From Mycobacterium sp. IS-1590 (lineage in GTDB: Bacteria; Actinomycetota; Actinomycetes; Mycobacteriales; Mycobacteriaceae), in the NCBI RefSeq assembly GCF_001500025.1, contig NZ_LQIW01000045.1, positions 124,001 through 188,000 of the forward strand: a DNA stretch of 64,000 nt. The letters are read 5' to 3'. The position numbers and the translations under genes were made by a program. Positions 51,069 to 59,651 of the stretch are shown here, piece by piece. The first letter of the stretch is position 1. Every line of letters starts with the position of its first letter. The notes below the pieces were generated by a model. That model had not been told where the DNA came from, searched no databases, and saw nothing but the letters and a program-made list of their open reading frames with translations.

Positions 51069-52226
51069 ATGTTGCTGACTGTGGCAGACGAAGGTGTTCG
51101 CGCGTACGGTTCGGTCGCCCCGCTGAAAGTCGGCCTGCTCAACGACTATCCGACGAGGTCCAGCACCGAGGACGACACGCTGGACACACTGCGGCTGGTG
51201 TTCGACGAAGCGGTCTCCGCCGGCCTCGTCGACCGGCCGATCGAGGTGGTGCGCCGCGACGTCATCGGTCTGCCCAACGGCACGTACCACGCCGTCGAAC
51301 GCGGTTACGACGAGCTGGTCGCCGAAGGCTGCCTGGTGATCTTCGGCCCCTACGTCTCCGACAACGCGGTGCCGCTGTCCGCGCACGCGAACCGGGTGGC
51401 CAAGGTCCCCAATCTCATCCTGTCGGGATCCGAGGAGGCGCTGGGGGAGTGGACGTTCGCACTCAACAACGGGTCGATGCCCGAGGAGCCGGTCATGCTC
51501 GCCGCGGTGATGCTCGGCGACCACAGGTCGCGCATCGCCATCGCGTATGAGGCCTCTCTCATCGGCAAGGAGTATCTGGCGTTCGCCGAGAAGGCCTATT
51601 CCGCGGCGGGATTGAAGGTCGTGGCCACAGCGGCCATCCCGCAGGTGGAAGCGGACAAGGCGGCGGTGGTCGCCGAACTGCGGGCGGCCGGTCCCGATGC
51701 CCTTGTGCACGTCGGGTTCGGCCACGGGCTGTGGGGCTTCTCGGACGCCTTGGAAAGCGCCGGCTGGGATCCGCCGCGCTACACCACGACGGCGTTCGAG
51801 ATGGCGCACATCAACGCCGAGTGGATGCGTCATCTGCGCGGTTGGATCGGTCTTGACAGTTACGACGAGCGCAACGACGTCGGACAGGGGTTCCTCGACC
51901 GATTCGAGGCGCGTTACGGCCGCCGACCGGAGCACTCGATGCCGGGCCTGTGCCACGACGTCGCGACCGTGATCGCCCGGGGACTGGCGGCGGCGAGGCC
52001 GTTGACCGGCGAAGGGGTCAGACACGGAATCGAGCAGGTCAAGCTCGTGCCGTCGGCGAGCGGAGCCCCGGGGACGTTCCTCCGGTTCGGCCGTTACATC
52101 AGGCAGGGCTGGCTGGGCTCCGATTACCTGATCGCGCGGCGGGTGCTAGCGGATGGAAGCGGACACGTGTTCCACGCGGCGCCGAGCGACAACATCTCGC
52201 GCGCGGTCGGTGTCCGCCGAGACTGA
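51069..52226 (+). CDS. LivK-like periplasmic-binding-fold protein without signal peptide
   Basis: A 385-residue type I periplasmic binding protein of the branched-chain amino acid (LivK/AmiC) class. The body is VGLLNDYPTRSSTEDDTLDTLRLVFDEA followed by VIFGPYVSDNAVPLSAHANR. It has no signal sequence or lipobox at either possible start (ATG 51069 or GTG 51081) and no permease or ATPase genes nearby. AmiC-like cytoplasmic ligand sensors have this form, so a sensor or chaperone role is as likely as transport. It is divergent from the TetR gene. Confidence 0.8.
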   Translation: MLLTVADEGVRAYGSVAPLKVGLLNDYPTRSSTEDDTLDTLRLVFDEAVSAGLVDRPIEVVRRDVIGLPNGTYHAVERGYDELVAEGCLVIFGPYVSDNAVPLSAHANRVAKVPNLILSGSEEALGEWTFALNNGSMPEEPVMLAAVMLGDHRSRIAIAYEASLIGKEYLAFAEKAYSAAGLKVVATAAIPQVEADKAAVVAELRAAGPDALVHVGFGHGLWGFSDALESAGWDPPRYTTTAFEMAHINAEWMRHLRGWIGLDSYDERNDVGQGFLDRFEARYGRRPEHSMPGLCHDVATVIARGLAAARPLTGEGVRHGIEQVKLVPSASGAPGTFLRFGRYIRQGWLGSDYLIARRVLADGSGHVFHAAPSDNISRAVGVRRD

Positions 52227-52265
52227 GCTTGTGCACGAAGATGATGCGAATGTTCCTGCAGAAGT

Positions 52266-53354
52266 TCAGTTTCGGCGTTGGCTTTCCAGCTGGATCGCAC
52301 CGAACACCGGCGCCGTGACGATCCCTGGCGGCTGGGCCCTCACGTAGGGGATCGCCCGGACGGCGCCCATCGCGATCATCAGATGCCCCGGTTGCGCGTG
52401 CTGTCCGCTGGGCACCTGACCGTCCCAGCCGACGTCGAGCGCGAGCTCGAAACTCGGTTCGCCTTTGATGACGGCGCGGATCAACGGCGCCTTCTCTCCG
52501 GGGGCCAGCGGCTTCAGCCCCCACTGGGGGAGATCGCGCGTGAGCACCCATTCCTCGTGAATCGCCAGCAAGGGGCGGCCTGACCAGTGTCCGACCCAGG
52601 AGAACCGTTGGCCGACGACCGTTCCCGCTTCGATGGTGCCCGCCAGCACCTCGAGGTCGTGCGGAAGCGTGGTGGCGTCGACGGACACCTCGACGTGCGA
52701 GAGCGTGACGCCGAGAACGTCGGCGGTGGCGTTGAGCGCCTGGCGGTACGCCATGTCGAGCTTCTTGATGATCGGCGAGTCCACGCTGACGTCCTCGGGC
52801 GGTCTGCCCATGCCCATGAGATCGACGAGCATGGGCCGGCTGTCGACCGCCGAGACATCGGTCGCTTCGTAGAGATCGATTCGATCGATCGACTTGCTCA
52901 GTCCCGTCACGGTCGCCACCAGCCGTTCGAACATGAAGCCCGGGTTCTCGCCCGCGGCGTGGAAGCGGGACTGTCCGGCCCGGGATGCTTCGACGAATGC
53001 GGCCTCGGTCTCGGCGCCGTAGGTGGGCAGGTGGTTGTAGGACGTGGTCGTGATGACGTCGGTGCCCGCCGCGAGCAGTCGGCAGATGTCGTCGGCGTTG
53101 GTGTCAACGGCATGGGCCTTGCTGGCGGCATGGATGACGACGTCGGCGCCGAGCCCGAAGATCTCGTCCTTGTCGGTGGTGGCGAGCACGCCCGTCGTCG
53201 GCGGCAGACCGCACAGCGCACCGGCATCCAGCCCCTCCTTGGCCGGGTCGTACACCAGCACGCCGACCAATTGAAAATCAGGGTTCTCAATAAGCTCGGA
53301 CAGGGCAGCGCGACCGACAGCGCCCGTGGCCCATTGGACGACTCGAGTTACCAA
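52266..53354 (-). CDS. DapB-N-domain dehydrogenase paralogue
   Basis: A 362-residue protein of the 2,4-diaminopentanoate dehydrogenase-like family. It begins TRVVQWATGAVGRAALSEL, a Rossmann motif shared almost exactly with the paralogues at 54730 and 55799, and continues LVYDPAKEGLDAGALCGLP. The start is placed at the TTG at 53354 with GGGAG upstream because paralogues begin at this point; the frame extends 25 residues further upstream. It converges on the LivK-like gene and is divergent from a P450 gene across an 18-bp palindrome. Reaction unknown; NAD(P)-dependent. Confidence 0.82.
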   Translation of the reverse strand: MVTRVVQWATGAVGRAALSELIENPDFQLVGVLVYDPAKEGLDAGALCGLPPTTGVLATTDKDEIFGLGADVVIHAASKAHAVDTNADDICRLLAAGTDVITTTSYNHLPTYGAETEAAFVEASRAGQSRFHAAGENPGFMFERLVATVTGLSKSIDRIDLYEATDVSAVDSRPMLVDLMGMGRPPEDVSVDSPIIKKLDMAYRQALNATADVLGVTLSHVEVSVDATTLPHDLEVLAGTIEAGTVVGQRFSWVGHWSGRPLLAIHEEWVLTRDLPQWGLKPLAPGEKAPLIRAVIKGEPSFELALDVGWDGQVPSGQHAQPGHLMIAMGAVRAIPYVRAQPPGIVTAPVFGAIQLESQRRN

Positions 53355-53390
53355 TCGAACGCTCCCGGTGTGCTTTTCGCTGAGCCAACT

Positions 53391-53408
53391 GTTTGACCTC
53401 GGCCAAAC
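53391..53408. promoter_or_regulatory. 18-bp palindrome between divergent DapB-like and P450 genes
   Basis: GTTTGACC (53391-53398), TC, GGCCAAAC (53401-53408): 8-bp arms with a single mismatch. It lies in the 125-bp divergent promoter region and could be bound by a TetR-type repressor controlling both directions. The regulator is not known. Confidence 0.55.
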
Positions 53409-53479
53409 GTACATGATGGAGGCGGGCAACCACCAGGGTGTATGTTGATAGCGGCCGATCCGCAGTAAGGAGTCGTCGC

Positions 53480-54718
53480 ATGTTCGAGCCGGCGAGCGTC
53501 GAGGATCTCGAGCAGAGCATCCGAGACGCTCAAGACAAATTCAATGCGGGCATGGGCGCCGACGGGGACGCCACCCCGTACGCCCTCCTCAAGGAGTTGC
53601 GGGCCCAGGCACCGGTACATGCCGGGTGGCCCGAGATGGGCATGATCGGCAATTCGGGGGAGGGCCCGCCGACCTTCACGGCCTACACATTCGACACGGT
53701 CAAGGCGATCTTCACCGACAACATCACCTTCAGCACCCGCTGCTACGAAGACGTCGTGCGGCCACTGCAGGGCCCCACCATCCTCGAGATGCAGGACCCC
53801 GAACACGCGATCTACCGCAAGCTGCACGAATTCGCCTTCGCCCGCTCATCGATGAAGCGGTGGGACACCGAACTCGTCGGCCCGCTGGTCGACCGAACAA
53901 TCGCGAAGATCAAGGACGCCAAGCGTGCCGATCTCGTCGACGCGGTGTTCATGCCGATTCCAGTGCGGGTGATCGCCGCCTTACTGGGCCTTCCCGATTC
54001 CGACGTCCTGCACTTCCACCGACTGGCGATCGACCTACTGGGCTTCCGCGGCGACATGGACTGCGCGATGCGGGCATCGGCGAAGATGAAGGAGTATTTC
54101 GTCGGGATCCTCGCCGACCGGCGCAGAAAGCCCAAGAACGACATGGTGTCCATCCTCGCGGCCGCAGAGGTCAACGGCGTGAAGATGTCCGACGAGCAGA
54201 TCTACGGTTTCATGCGCAACCTGCTGCCCGCGGGCGCCGAGACCACGTCCCGCTCGACCGCCAGCCTGGCCTTCGCCTTGCTGACTCACCCCGACCAGCT
54301 CGATGCGGTGCGCGCCGACCGCAGCCTGCTGCCGCAGGCCATCGAGGAAGGCATCCGCTGGGAAACCCCCCTGCTCAACTTCATGCGCGAGGTCACCCGC
54401 GACACCGAGATCGGCGGAGTTCGCGTACCCGAGGGCGCGACCATGATGCTCAGTCTCGGCAGCGCGAACCACGACGAAACGCGATGGAAGGAACCGGAGA
54501 AATTCGACATCTTCCGGGAACGCAAGCCGCACATCGGGTTCGCGCACGGAGCCCACGTCTGCCTGGGCATGCATCTGGCTCGGCTCGAGACCACGAAGAT
54601 CTTCAACGCCTTGTTCGACGAATTACCCGGGCTCCGACTCGATCCCGACGCGCCCGCGCCCTACATCACCGGGACGATGTTCCGCTCGCCCCCTCGCCTC
54701 GACGTCGTGTGGGATTGA
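53480..54718 (+). CDS. Cytochrome P450
   Basis: A 412-residue P450 monooxygenase. The I-helix oxygen-activation motif is AGAETTSRS; ExxR is EEGIRWETP; the haem loop FAHGAHVCLGMHLARLE has the axial Cys near residue 361. AAGGAG lies upstream of the ATG at 53480; an in-frame start 14 codons earlier lacks such a site. A DapB-like gene follows 11 bp downstream. Redox partner is not adjacent. Sequence style resembles CYP families found in mycobacterial lipid or terpene oxidation; substrate unknown. Confidence 0.93.
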   Translation: MFEPASVEDLEQSIRDAQDKFNAGMGADGDATPYALLKELRAQAPVHAGWPEMGMIGNSGEGPPTFTAYTFDTVKAIFTDNITFSTRCYEDVVRPLQGPTILEMQDPEHAIYRKLHEFAFARSSMKRWDTELVGPLVDRTIAKIKDAKRADLVDAVFMPIPVRVIAALLGLPDSDVLHFHRLAIDLLGFRGDMDCAMRASAKMKEYFVGILADRRRKPKNDMVSILAAAEVNGVKMSDEQIYGFMRNLLPAGAETTSRSTASLAFALLTHPDQLDAVRADRSLLPQAIEEGIRWETPLLNFMREVTRDTEIGGVRVPEGATMMLSLGSANHDETRWKEPEKFDIFRERKPHIGFAHGAHVCLGMHLARLETTKIFNALFDELPGLRLDPDAPAPYITGTMFRSPPRLDVVWD

Positions 54719-54729
54719 GGTAGCGACGT

Positions 54730-55782
54730 ATGACGCGCGTGATTCAGTGGGCGACCGGAGTGACGGGAATGATGGCGCTTCGCCACATCCTCGGCAGGCC
54801 CGATCTCACGGTCGTCGGTGTTCGTGTCTACGATCCGGCAAAAGCCGGTCTCGACGCGGGCGCGTTGTGCGGCATCGGCGAGGCCGGGGTGGTCACCAGC
54901 GACGACCGCGACGCCATCATCGCCACCGATGCCGACGTGGTGCTCTACATGGGCAAGGTCGAGACCGACACCCCGGGCTGCTTCGCCGACGTCTGCGACC
55001 TGCTCGCCTCGGGTAAGAACGTGGTCGCCACGGGCAGCAGGTTCATCCATCCGCGCTCACTGCACGAATCACTGGCCAACGACATCGAAAATGCCTGTGA
55101 GACAGGCAGATCATCGTTCCTCGGGGTGGGCCTGTACCCGGGCTTCTTCGGTGAGTCGATCGCACCCCTCCTGTCGCGGCTCACCCAGCAGACGAACCGG
55201 ATCAGCGTCCGCGAAGTGCTCAACTACTCCACCTACGCCAGTCACGACCTCATCTTCAACGCCATGGGTTTCGGGCACGCCCCCGACGACACAACCCCAC
55301 TGCTCGCCAACGCCGAGTACGCGGCGAGCGCGTGGATCGGTAGCGCGACGGTACTTGCTCAGGCGCTCGGCCTGCGGATCCGTGCGGTCGAGGGCTTCCG
55401 TGAGGTCGTGACGACGCCGCGCGCGCTGAGCGTCGCCGCGGGCGAGATCCCCTCGGGCACCGTCGGTGCCATGCGGTTCGGCGTGGTCGTCGACTGCGGC
55501 GAGACCACGATATCGGTCGAGCATCTCACCCGCATGGCTGACGATCTGGCCCCGCACTGGCCGAACGAGATTGGATACGAGCTCGCCTTCGAAGGTGAGC
55601 CGAACATGCGAATACACCTCGAAATCGGCGCTCCCGGTGAAGACCACGCCGAACAGGGCTGCTTGGCCACCGCAATGCACGCGATCAACGCCATACCCAC
55701 GGTCGTGGCGGCTGAGCCGGGGCTGTACGACCTGTCGGGCGTCGCGCCGTTCGTCGCGCACTGGACCAATCGCAGCGGCTAG
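54730..55782 (+). CDS. DapB-N-domain dehydrogenase paralogue
   Basis: A 350-residue paralogue with MTRVIQWATGVTGMMALRHI at the N-terminus and VRVYDPAKAGLDAGALCGIG. C-terminal signatures such as NYSTYASHDLIFNAMGFG differ from those of its neighbours, so substrates probably differ. GAGG precedes the ATG. It is cotranscribed with the upstream P450 (11-bp gap), suggesting it reduces or oxidises the P450 product. It converges on the paralogue at 55799. Confidence 0.84.
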   Translation: MTRVIQWATGVTGMMALRHILGRPDLTVVGVRVYDPAKAGLDAGALCGIGEAGVVTSDDRDAIIATDADVVLYMGKVETDTPGCFADVCDLLASGKNVVATGSRFIHPRSLHESLANDIENACETGRSSFLGVGLYPGFFGESIAPLLSRLTQQTNRISVREVLNYSTYASHDLIFNAMGFGHAPDDTTPLLANAEYAASAWIGSATVLAQALGLRIRAVEGFREVVTTPRALSVAAGEIPSGTVGAMRFGVVVDCGETTISVEHLTRMADDLAPHWPNEIGYELAFEGEPNMRIHLEIGAPGEDHAEQGCLATAMHAINAIPTVVAAEPGLYDLSGVAPFVAHWTNRSG

Positions 55783-55798
55783 CTGACACCGAGCGACG

Positions 55799-56884
55799 TC
55801 AGGGCTTGTTTCCGAATCCCGTGTAGCTGCGAATGAGGGGCAGGTCCGCCATCGTCGCGAAACCCGCCGGGGCCGCGCAGACCGCCGGGATGGCATTGAC
55901 GACCTGCATCGCCACCGTGATGAGGCCGGCGCGGACGTGCTCCTCAATTGAAGCCTCGCGCGAGAAGCTGGCCAGCGGAAAGAAGTGTGTGCGCATTGAG
56001 GGATCGCCCTCGATGGTCAGTGTCCAGCCATCGAGGGGTTGTGGCCAGTGGTCGGGATACTCGCCGCCGACGGTCCAGAGCGTTTCGAATTCGATGAGCG
56101 GTTCACCGTGGCGGTGGCCGACGAAGTTCCAGCGCTGTCCGGCCGTGCTGCCCTGCCGCACTACGTGGTCGAAGATCTGGAGGTCCTTGCTCGCCGGCAC
56201 CGTTTCCAGAGTCACCGAGACGTCGTCGATGTCCGCGTTCAGGCTGTCGGAAATGAACCAGGTCTGCTCGACGAACAGCTTTGTCAAGAAACTCAGGTAG
56301 TCGTTGGCGGTAGGGGTCACCTCATCGACCGGTCGGCCGAACCACATTCCATCGAAGGTGATTTCGGTGCTTTCCCATAGCGTCCAATCGGCTCTCTCCT
56401 GGAGCGTCAGGCGCTCGATCGTGCGACTCATGCCCGACAGCGCCAGCGGCAGCACGCCAGACAGGTTGCCCGGGTTGAGCCCACTGCCGTGGATGGTGCT
56501 GTTGCCCTTCTCGCATGCCCTCAGGACCTTGTCCCGGTCGGCCTCGGGAATTCGCCGCGGGTGGAACAGAAATGACGGCGTCGCCACGTTCTTTCCGCTC
56601 TCGAGTAGCGCACAGACATCGTCGAGGTCGGTGAAAGACGGTGCGTACAAGACGAGGTCGGCGTCCAACGCGAGGATCGCGGCCACATCGGTGGTGGCCG
56701 CGACGCCGATCGGGGCTCTGTTGACAAGCGTCCCGACGTCGACCCCGTTCTTGGCGGCGGAATACACGCGGGCTCCGACCAACTCGAGGTCGGGGCGGTG
56801 ATCGAGGATGGTGGTGATCATCTCGGAGCCGACGGCGCCGGTGGCCCACTGAATTATCCGCAATGGGCGGCTGTCGGCGGTCAT
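55799..56884 (-). CDS. DapB-N-domain dehydrogenase paralogue
   Basis: A 361-residue paralogue beginning MTADSRPLRIIQWATGAVGS and continuing VYSAAKNGVDVGTLVNRAPIG. The ATG at 56884 has AAGGGGG upstream. A much longer frame extends through the neighbouring promoter region and antisense to the next SDR; that part is not coding. It converges on the paralogue at 54730 (16-bp gap) and is divergent from the SDR at 56982. Reaction unknown. Confidence 0.84.
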   Translation of the reverse strand: MTADSRPLRIIQWATGAVGSEMITTILDHRPDLELVGARVYSAAKNGVDVGTLVNRAPIGVAATTDVAAILALDADLVLYAPSFTDLDDVCALLESGKNVATPSFLFHPRRIPEADRDKVLRACEKGNSTIHGSGLNPGNLSGVLPLALSGMSRTIERLTLQERADWTLWESTEITFDGMWFGRPVDEVTPTANDYLSFLTKLFVEQTWFISDSLNADIDDVSVTLETVPASKDLQIFDHVVRQGSTAGQRWNFVGHRHGEPLIEFETLWTVGGEYPDHWPQPLDGWTLTIEGDPSMRTHFFPLASFSREASIEEHVRAGLITVAMQVVNAIPAVCAAPAGFATMADLPLIRSYTGFGNKP

Positions 56885-56981
56885 AGAGCGGCCCCCTTCG
56901 AAACCGTCACAGTGCGACAGTACACCGGTGATAACGTAGGTTCTCACAATCGATAAATGAAATTCTCGACAGGAGCGTGCC

Positions 56982-57824
56982 ATGGACGATGTGCTGAGGT
57001 ACCGGGGCAAGTCGGTGGTCGTCACCGGTGCGGCGTCGGGCATGGGCCGGGCGACCGCGCAAATCCTCGTCGATCTCGGTGCGACGGTCACCGCCCTGGA
57101 CATCAAACCGACGACCGTTCCCGTCGCCCGCGCGCTCCAGATCGACCTCCGTGACCAGAAGAGCATCGAAGAAATCGCGGCGTCCATCCACGGCCCCGTC
57201 GACGGGCTCTTCAGCTGTGCGGGGCTGCCCGGTCCGCCGTTCAGCGAATGGGACACGATTCTGGTCAACTTCGTCGGGGCACGTCACCTGGCCGAGCAGC
57301 TCGTGCCGAAGATGCCCGAAGGGTCGGCCATCAGCGTGATCTCATCGTCGGCCGCAATCGGCTGGCAGGACCACATCAAGGTCATCACAGGCCTGCTCGA
57401 AACCAAGGGGTTCGAGGCCGCCGTCGAATGGCTGACCGCCAACGAAAAGCTGTGGTCGTGGAGCGGCTATGCCTACTCGAAGTACATCATCGATGCGTGG
57501 GTGGGCTGGTGGTATCCCGAACTCGGCCGCCGCGGCATCCGCATCAACTGCATCAACCCCGGCCCCACCGAGACGGCGATGATGCCGGCCTTCCAGGACC
57601 TGATGGGCAAGGAGACGGTCGATCAGGCGGTAGGACCGATCGGACGCTATTCGACTGCCGAGGAACAGGCCTGGCCGCTGGTCTGTCTCGGCAGCCCGCG
57701 GTTCAGTTATGTCGGCGGCGAGGTGCTGTGGACCGACGGCGGTTGGAACGGTGCCATGACGATGGGCCGACACCAGGCGCAGTGGGCCGACACGGCCGCC
57801 GCAGAGATGTCGAAGAACAGCTGA
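56982..57824 (+). CDS. Short-chain dehydrogenase/reductase (3-alpha-HSD-like)
   Basis: A 280-residue SDR with VVVTGAASGMGRATAQIL, an Asp after the second strand (ALDIKP; NAD preferred), SSSAAIG and YAYSKYIIDAW. The short hydrophobic linker FSCAGLPGPPFSEW and the insertion between Ser and Tyr are like those of 3-alpha-hydroxysteroid dehydrogenase/carbonyl reductase types. AGGAG lies 8 bp before the ATG. ATTCTC half-sites occur in its promoter (56940-56946 and 56962-56967). Substrate unknown; a cyclic alcohol or steroid is plausible. Confidence 0.86.
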   Translation: MDDVLRYRGKSVVVTGAASGMGRATAQILVDLGATVTALDIKPTTVPVARALQIDLRDQKSIEEIAASIHGPVDGLFSCAGLPGPPFSEWDTILVNFVGARHLAEQLVPKMPEGSAISVISSSAAIGWQDHIKVITGLLETKGFEAAVEWLTANEKLWSWSGYAYSKYIIDAWVGWWYPELGRRGIRINCINPGPTETAMMPAFQDLMGKETVDQAVGPIGRYSTAEEQAWPLVCLGSPRFSYVGGEVLWTDGGWNGAMTMGRHQAQWADTAAAEMSKNS

Positions 57825-57875
57825 GCGCCCTGATGGAGCCCAGGCGCCGAATCCAAATACCCTGACTGGCAACGT

Positions 57876-58634
57876 CTATCGGCCGGCGCTCAGGCGGGGG
57901 GCCAGGTGCACGATGTCGCTCACGACCGTGGGGTTGGCGCGGGACATGGCGATCAACGACAGCATGGCGTTGGCCACGTCGTTGACGGCGGACATCTTCG
58001 CCGGAATCTGACCCTCCTGTGCCCAGGCCCGGTAAAGATCGGCCAGTAGGTCCCGGTCCGCCCCGCGGAGGATCTCGGTGCCCTCCGTAGGGCCGACGCT
58101 GACACGGATGACGGCCAGTTCCGGATGCTCGGCCCGCCATGATCGCAGGATCTCGTCGAGCGCGGCCTTGCTGGCGTGGTAGGCCGCGACGCCCGCGCGT
58201 GGCCTACCGACATCGTGACTGGACGCAACGAGCACGACCGCGTCGTCGGCAAGGTGGGGCAGCGCTGCACGCAGCGCATGCGATGCGCCTACCGCGTTGA
58301 CGGCGTAGGCGTGCAGCCACGTCGTGACGTCGGTCTCCTCGATCAACGCGAACGGCACCACGGCGCTGGTGAACACCACCGCGTCGAGCTGGCCGAGCGT
58401 CGTGGCCACCTCGTCGACGACCCGCTCGATCGCGCGTGGATCGGAGACGTCGAGCTCGTGCGCGGAACCGTCGAGCTCTTCTGCCAACCCGGACAGGAGC
58501 TCGACCCGTCTGGCCGCGAGCGCGACACGGGCGCCCCTGGTGCGAGCCGCCCGCGCAAGCGCGTGACCGATGCCCGAGGATGCGCCGATCACGAGCATCC
58601 GCGCGCCCTCGATATTGGAGTGTCGATCGCTCAT
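57876..58634 (-). CDS. Short-chain dehydrogenase/reductase
   Basis: A 252-residue SDR with LVIGASSGIGHALARAA, ALAARRVELL (NADP(H)-type arginines), Ser region VLVASSHDVG and YHASK. It is the third gene of a leftward operon, 12 bp downstream of the Bfd-type ferredoxin gene. The last part converges on the SDR at 56982. Substrate unknown. Confidence 0.87.
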   Translation of the reverse strand: MSDRHSNIEGARMLVIGASSGIGHALARAARTRGARVALAARRVELLSGLAEELDGSAHELDVSDPRAIERVVDEVATTLGQLDAVVFTSAVVPFALIEETDVTTWLHAYAVNAVGASHALRAALPHLADDAVVLVASSHDVGRPRAGVAAYHASKAALDEILRSWRAEHPELAVIRVSVGPTEGTEILRGADRDLLADLYRAWAQEGQIPAKMSAVNDVANAMLSLIAMSRANPTVVSDIVHLAPRLSAGR

Positions 58635-58646
58635 GCCGTGCTTCTC

Positions 58647-58826
58647 CTACCTGACTTGAGTTTCCGCGTCCGCGGATTTGATGATCGAGCGGATCGTTCG
58701 TCGGCACCTGCCACAGTCCGATCCGGCACCGCACGCGTCGGACACCTGCCGCGACGTCCTGGCGCCTGAGGCGACGGCATCGGCGACCGCCTCGATCGTT
58801 ATGCCGAGACACAGGCACACATACAT
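58647..58826 (-). CDS. Bfd-type [2Fe-2S] ferredoxin
   Basis: A 59-residue protein of the bacterioferritin-associated ferredoxin (BFD-like) family, MYVCLCLGITIEAVADAVAS with a C-terminal CGAGSDCGRC. Cluster ligands are probably Cys4, Cys6, Cys38 and Cys41. The ATG at 58826 overlaps the upstream stop as TGATG. No bacterioferritin gene is nearby. Its setting between an SDR and a divergent P450 operon suggests an electron-transfer role for the oxidation cluster rather than iron storage, which is inference. Confidence 0.88.
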   Translation of the reverse strand: MYVCLCLGITIEAVADAVASGARTSRQVSDACGAGSDCGRCRRTIRSIIKSADAETQVR

Positions 58827-59467
58827 CAGTGCAGATCCGTTCCGGCGGTCTCGGCCAGTCGCATTGCGTGGACGAACCGTCCGACGAAGACCGGCGGATA
58901 GGCGCCGACGCCGGCGGAGGTCAGCCACTCCGAAGCGATGTCGGAGTCCGCAACCCACTGCAACGCGGTACGGGCCGTCGCAAGCTGATGAAGGAAGAGC
59001 ACTTCGCGAGGGGTGTCGAAGGCGCGGTACACGAGTGTTCGGCGAATCCCTGAACGGGCGAAGTCGGCGAGTGATTCGCGCACGTGAGCCATGAAGACCT
59101 CGACGTTCTGGACCCGGGTGACGGCGGCAACCACCACCTCGGTACCCGGCTCGGGGGGCTCGCCGAGGTCGAATCGTTCGACGACTTCGCCGGCGAAGAC
59201 GGCGGGAAGGTCGTCGATGCCGACCGCGTCGAACCAGTCGAAGAAGTACGGGGAGCGGAGGAGGTCGAGCAGCGGCCGCTCGGTTCGGATCCCGATGACG
59301 ACCAGGACCTTCCCGGGGTCGACCACCGACTCGTACACGAACGCATAGCGCGCGCCGAGATCGCGAAGACTTTCTTCGTGCTGCGCGAGCACCGGTCCCA
59401 CGCGCTCGGATTCGGCGATCCGGAACTCGACGGCGAAGATGAAGCTGCGTACGGCGGCTGGAGCCAT
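58826..59467 (-). CDS. Internally duplicated alpha/beta protein, function unknown
   Basis: A 213-residue protein made of two similar halves. The first half ends SPYFFDWFDAVGIDDLPAVF then AGEVVERFDL; the second ends SEWLTSAGVGAYPPVFVGRF then VHAMRL. Each resembles a ferredoxin-like alpha+beta barrel of the kind seen in ABM/Dabb monooxygenases, but I cannot assign a family. The ATG at 59467 with GGAGG upstream is the start; a longer frame lacks support. The stop overlaps the Bfd gene start (TGATG). It is divergent from a P450 operon. Confidence 0.78.
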   Translation of the reverse strand: MAPAAVRSFIFAVEFRIAESERVGPVLAQHEESLRDLGARYAFVYESVVDPGKVLVVIGIRTERPLLDLLRSPYFFDWFDAVGIDDLPAVFAGEVVERFDLGEPPEPGTEVVVAAVTRVQNVEVFMAHVRESLADFARSGIRRTLVYRAFDTPREVLFLHQLATARTALQWVADSDIASEWLTSAGVGAYPPVFVGRFVHAMRLAETAGTDLH

Positions 59468-59519
59468 TGCCGCCTCCTTCGATCCCGTTCTAAGCAGGTG
59501 CACCCACGTCACGCGATGC

Positions 59520-59535
59520 GAGAATTCATATTCTC
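59520..59535. promoter_or_regulatory. Perfect palindrome GAGAAT-N4-ATTCTC in a divergent promoter
   Basis: GAGAATTCATATTCTC at 59520-59535 is an inverted repeat with perfect 6-bp arms and a 4-bp centre. It lies between the leftward duplicated-protein gene and the rightward P450 gene. A further ATTCTCA half-site is at 59641-59647. A related sequence (12 of 16 identical) is at 63915-63930, in the next divergent promoter region. Confidence 0.6.
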
Positions 59536-59651
59536 ATACGGGCGTTTGCGGCGGTAGGCGGCACTGACGCGGGCGCTCGGCGATGCCCACCGGGAGGCCG
59601 GGCCGGGAGAAATCCGCCAAAACGACGACCGGTAACGCCTATTCTCACGGT

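Noticed and set aside
56885..57268. Upstream extension of the DapB-like gene at 55799 by over 120 codons
   Set aside because: The extra part crosses the divergent promoter and lies antisense to the SDR at 56982; the family N-terminus fits the ATG at 56884.
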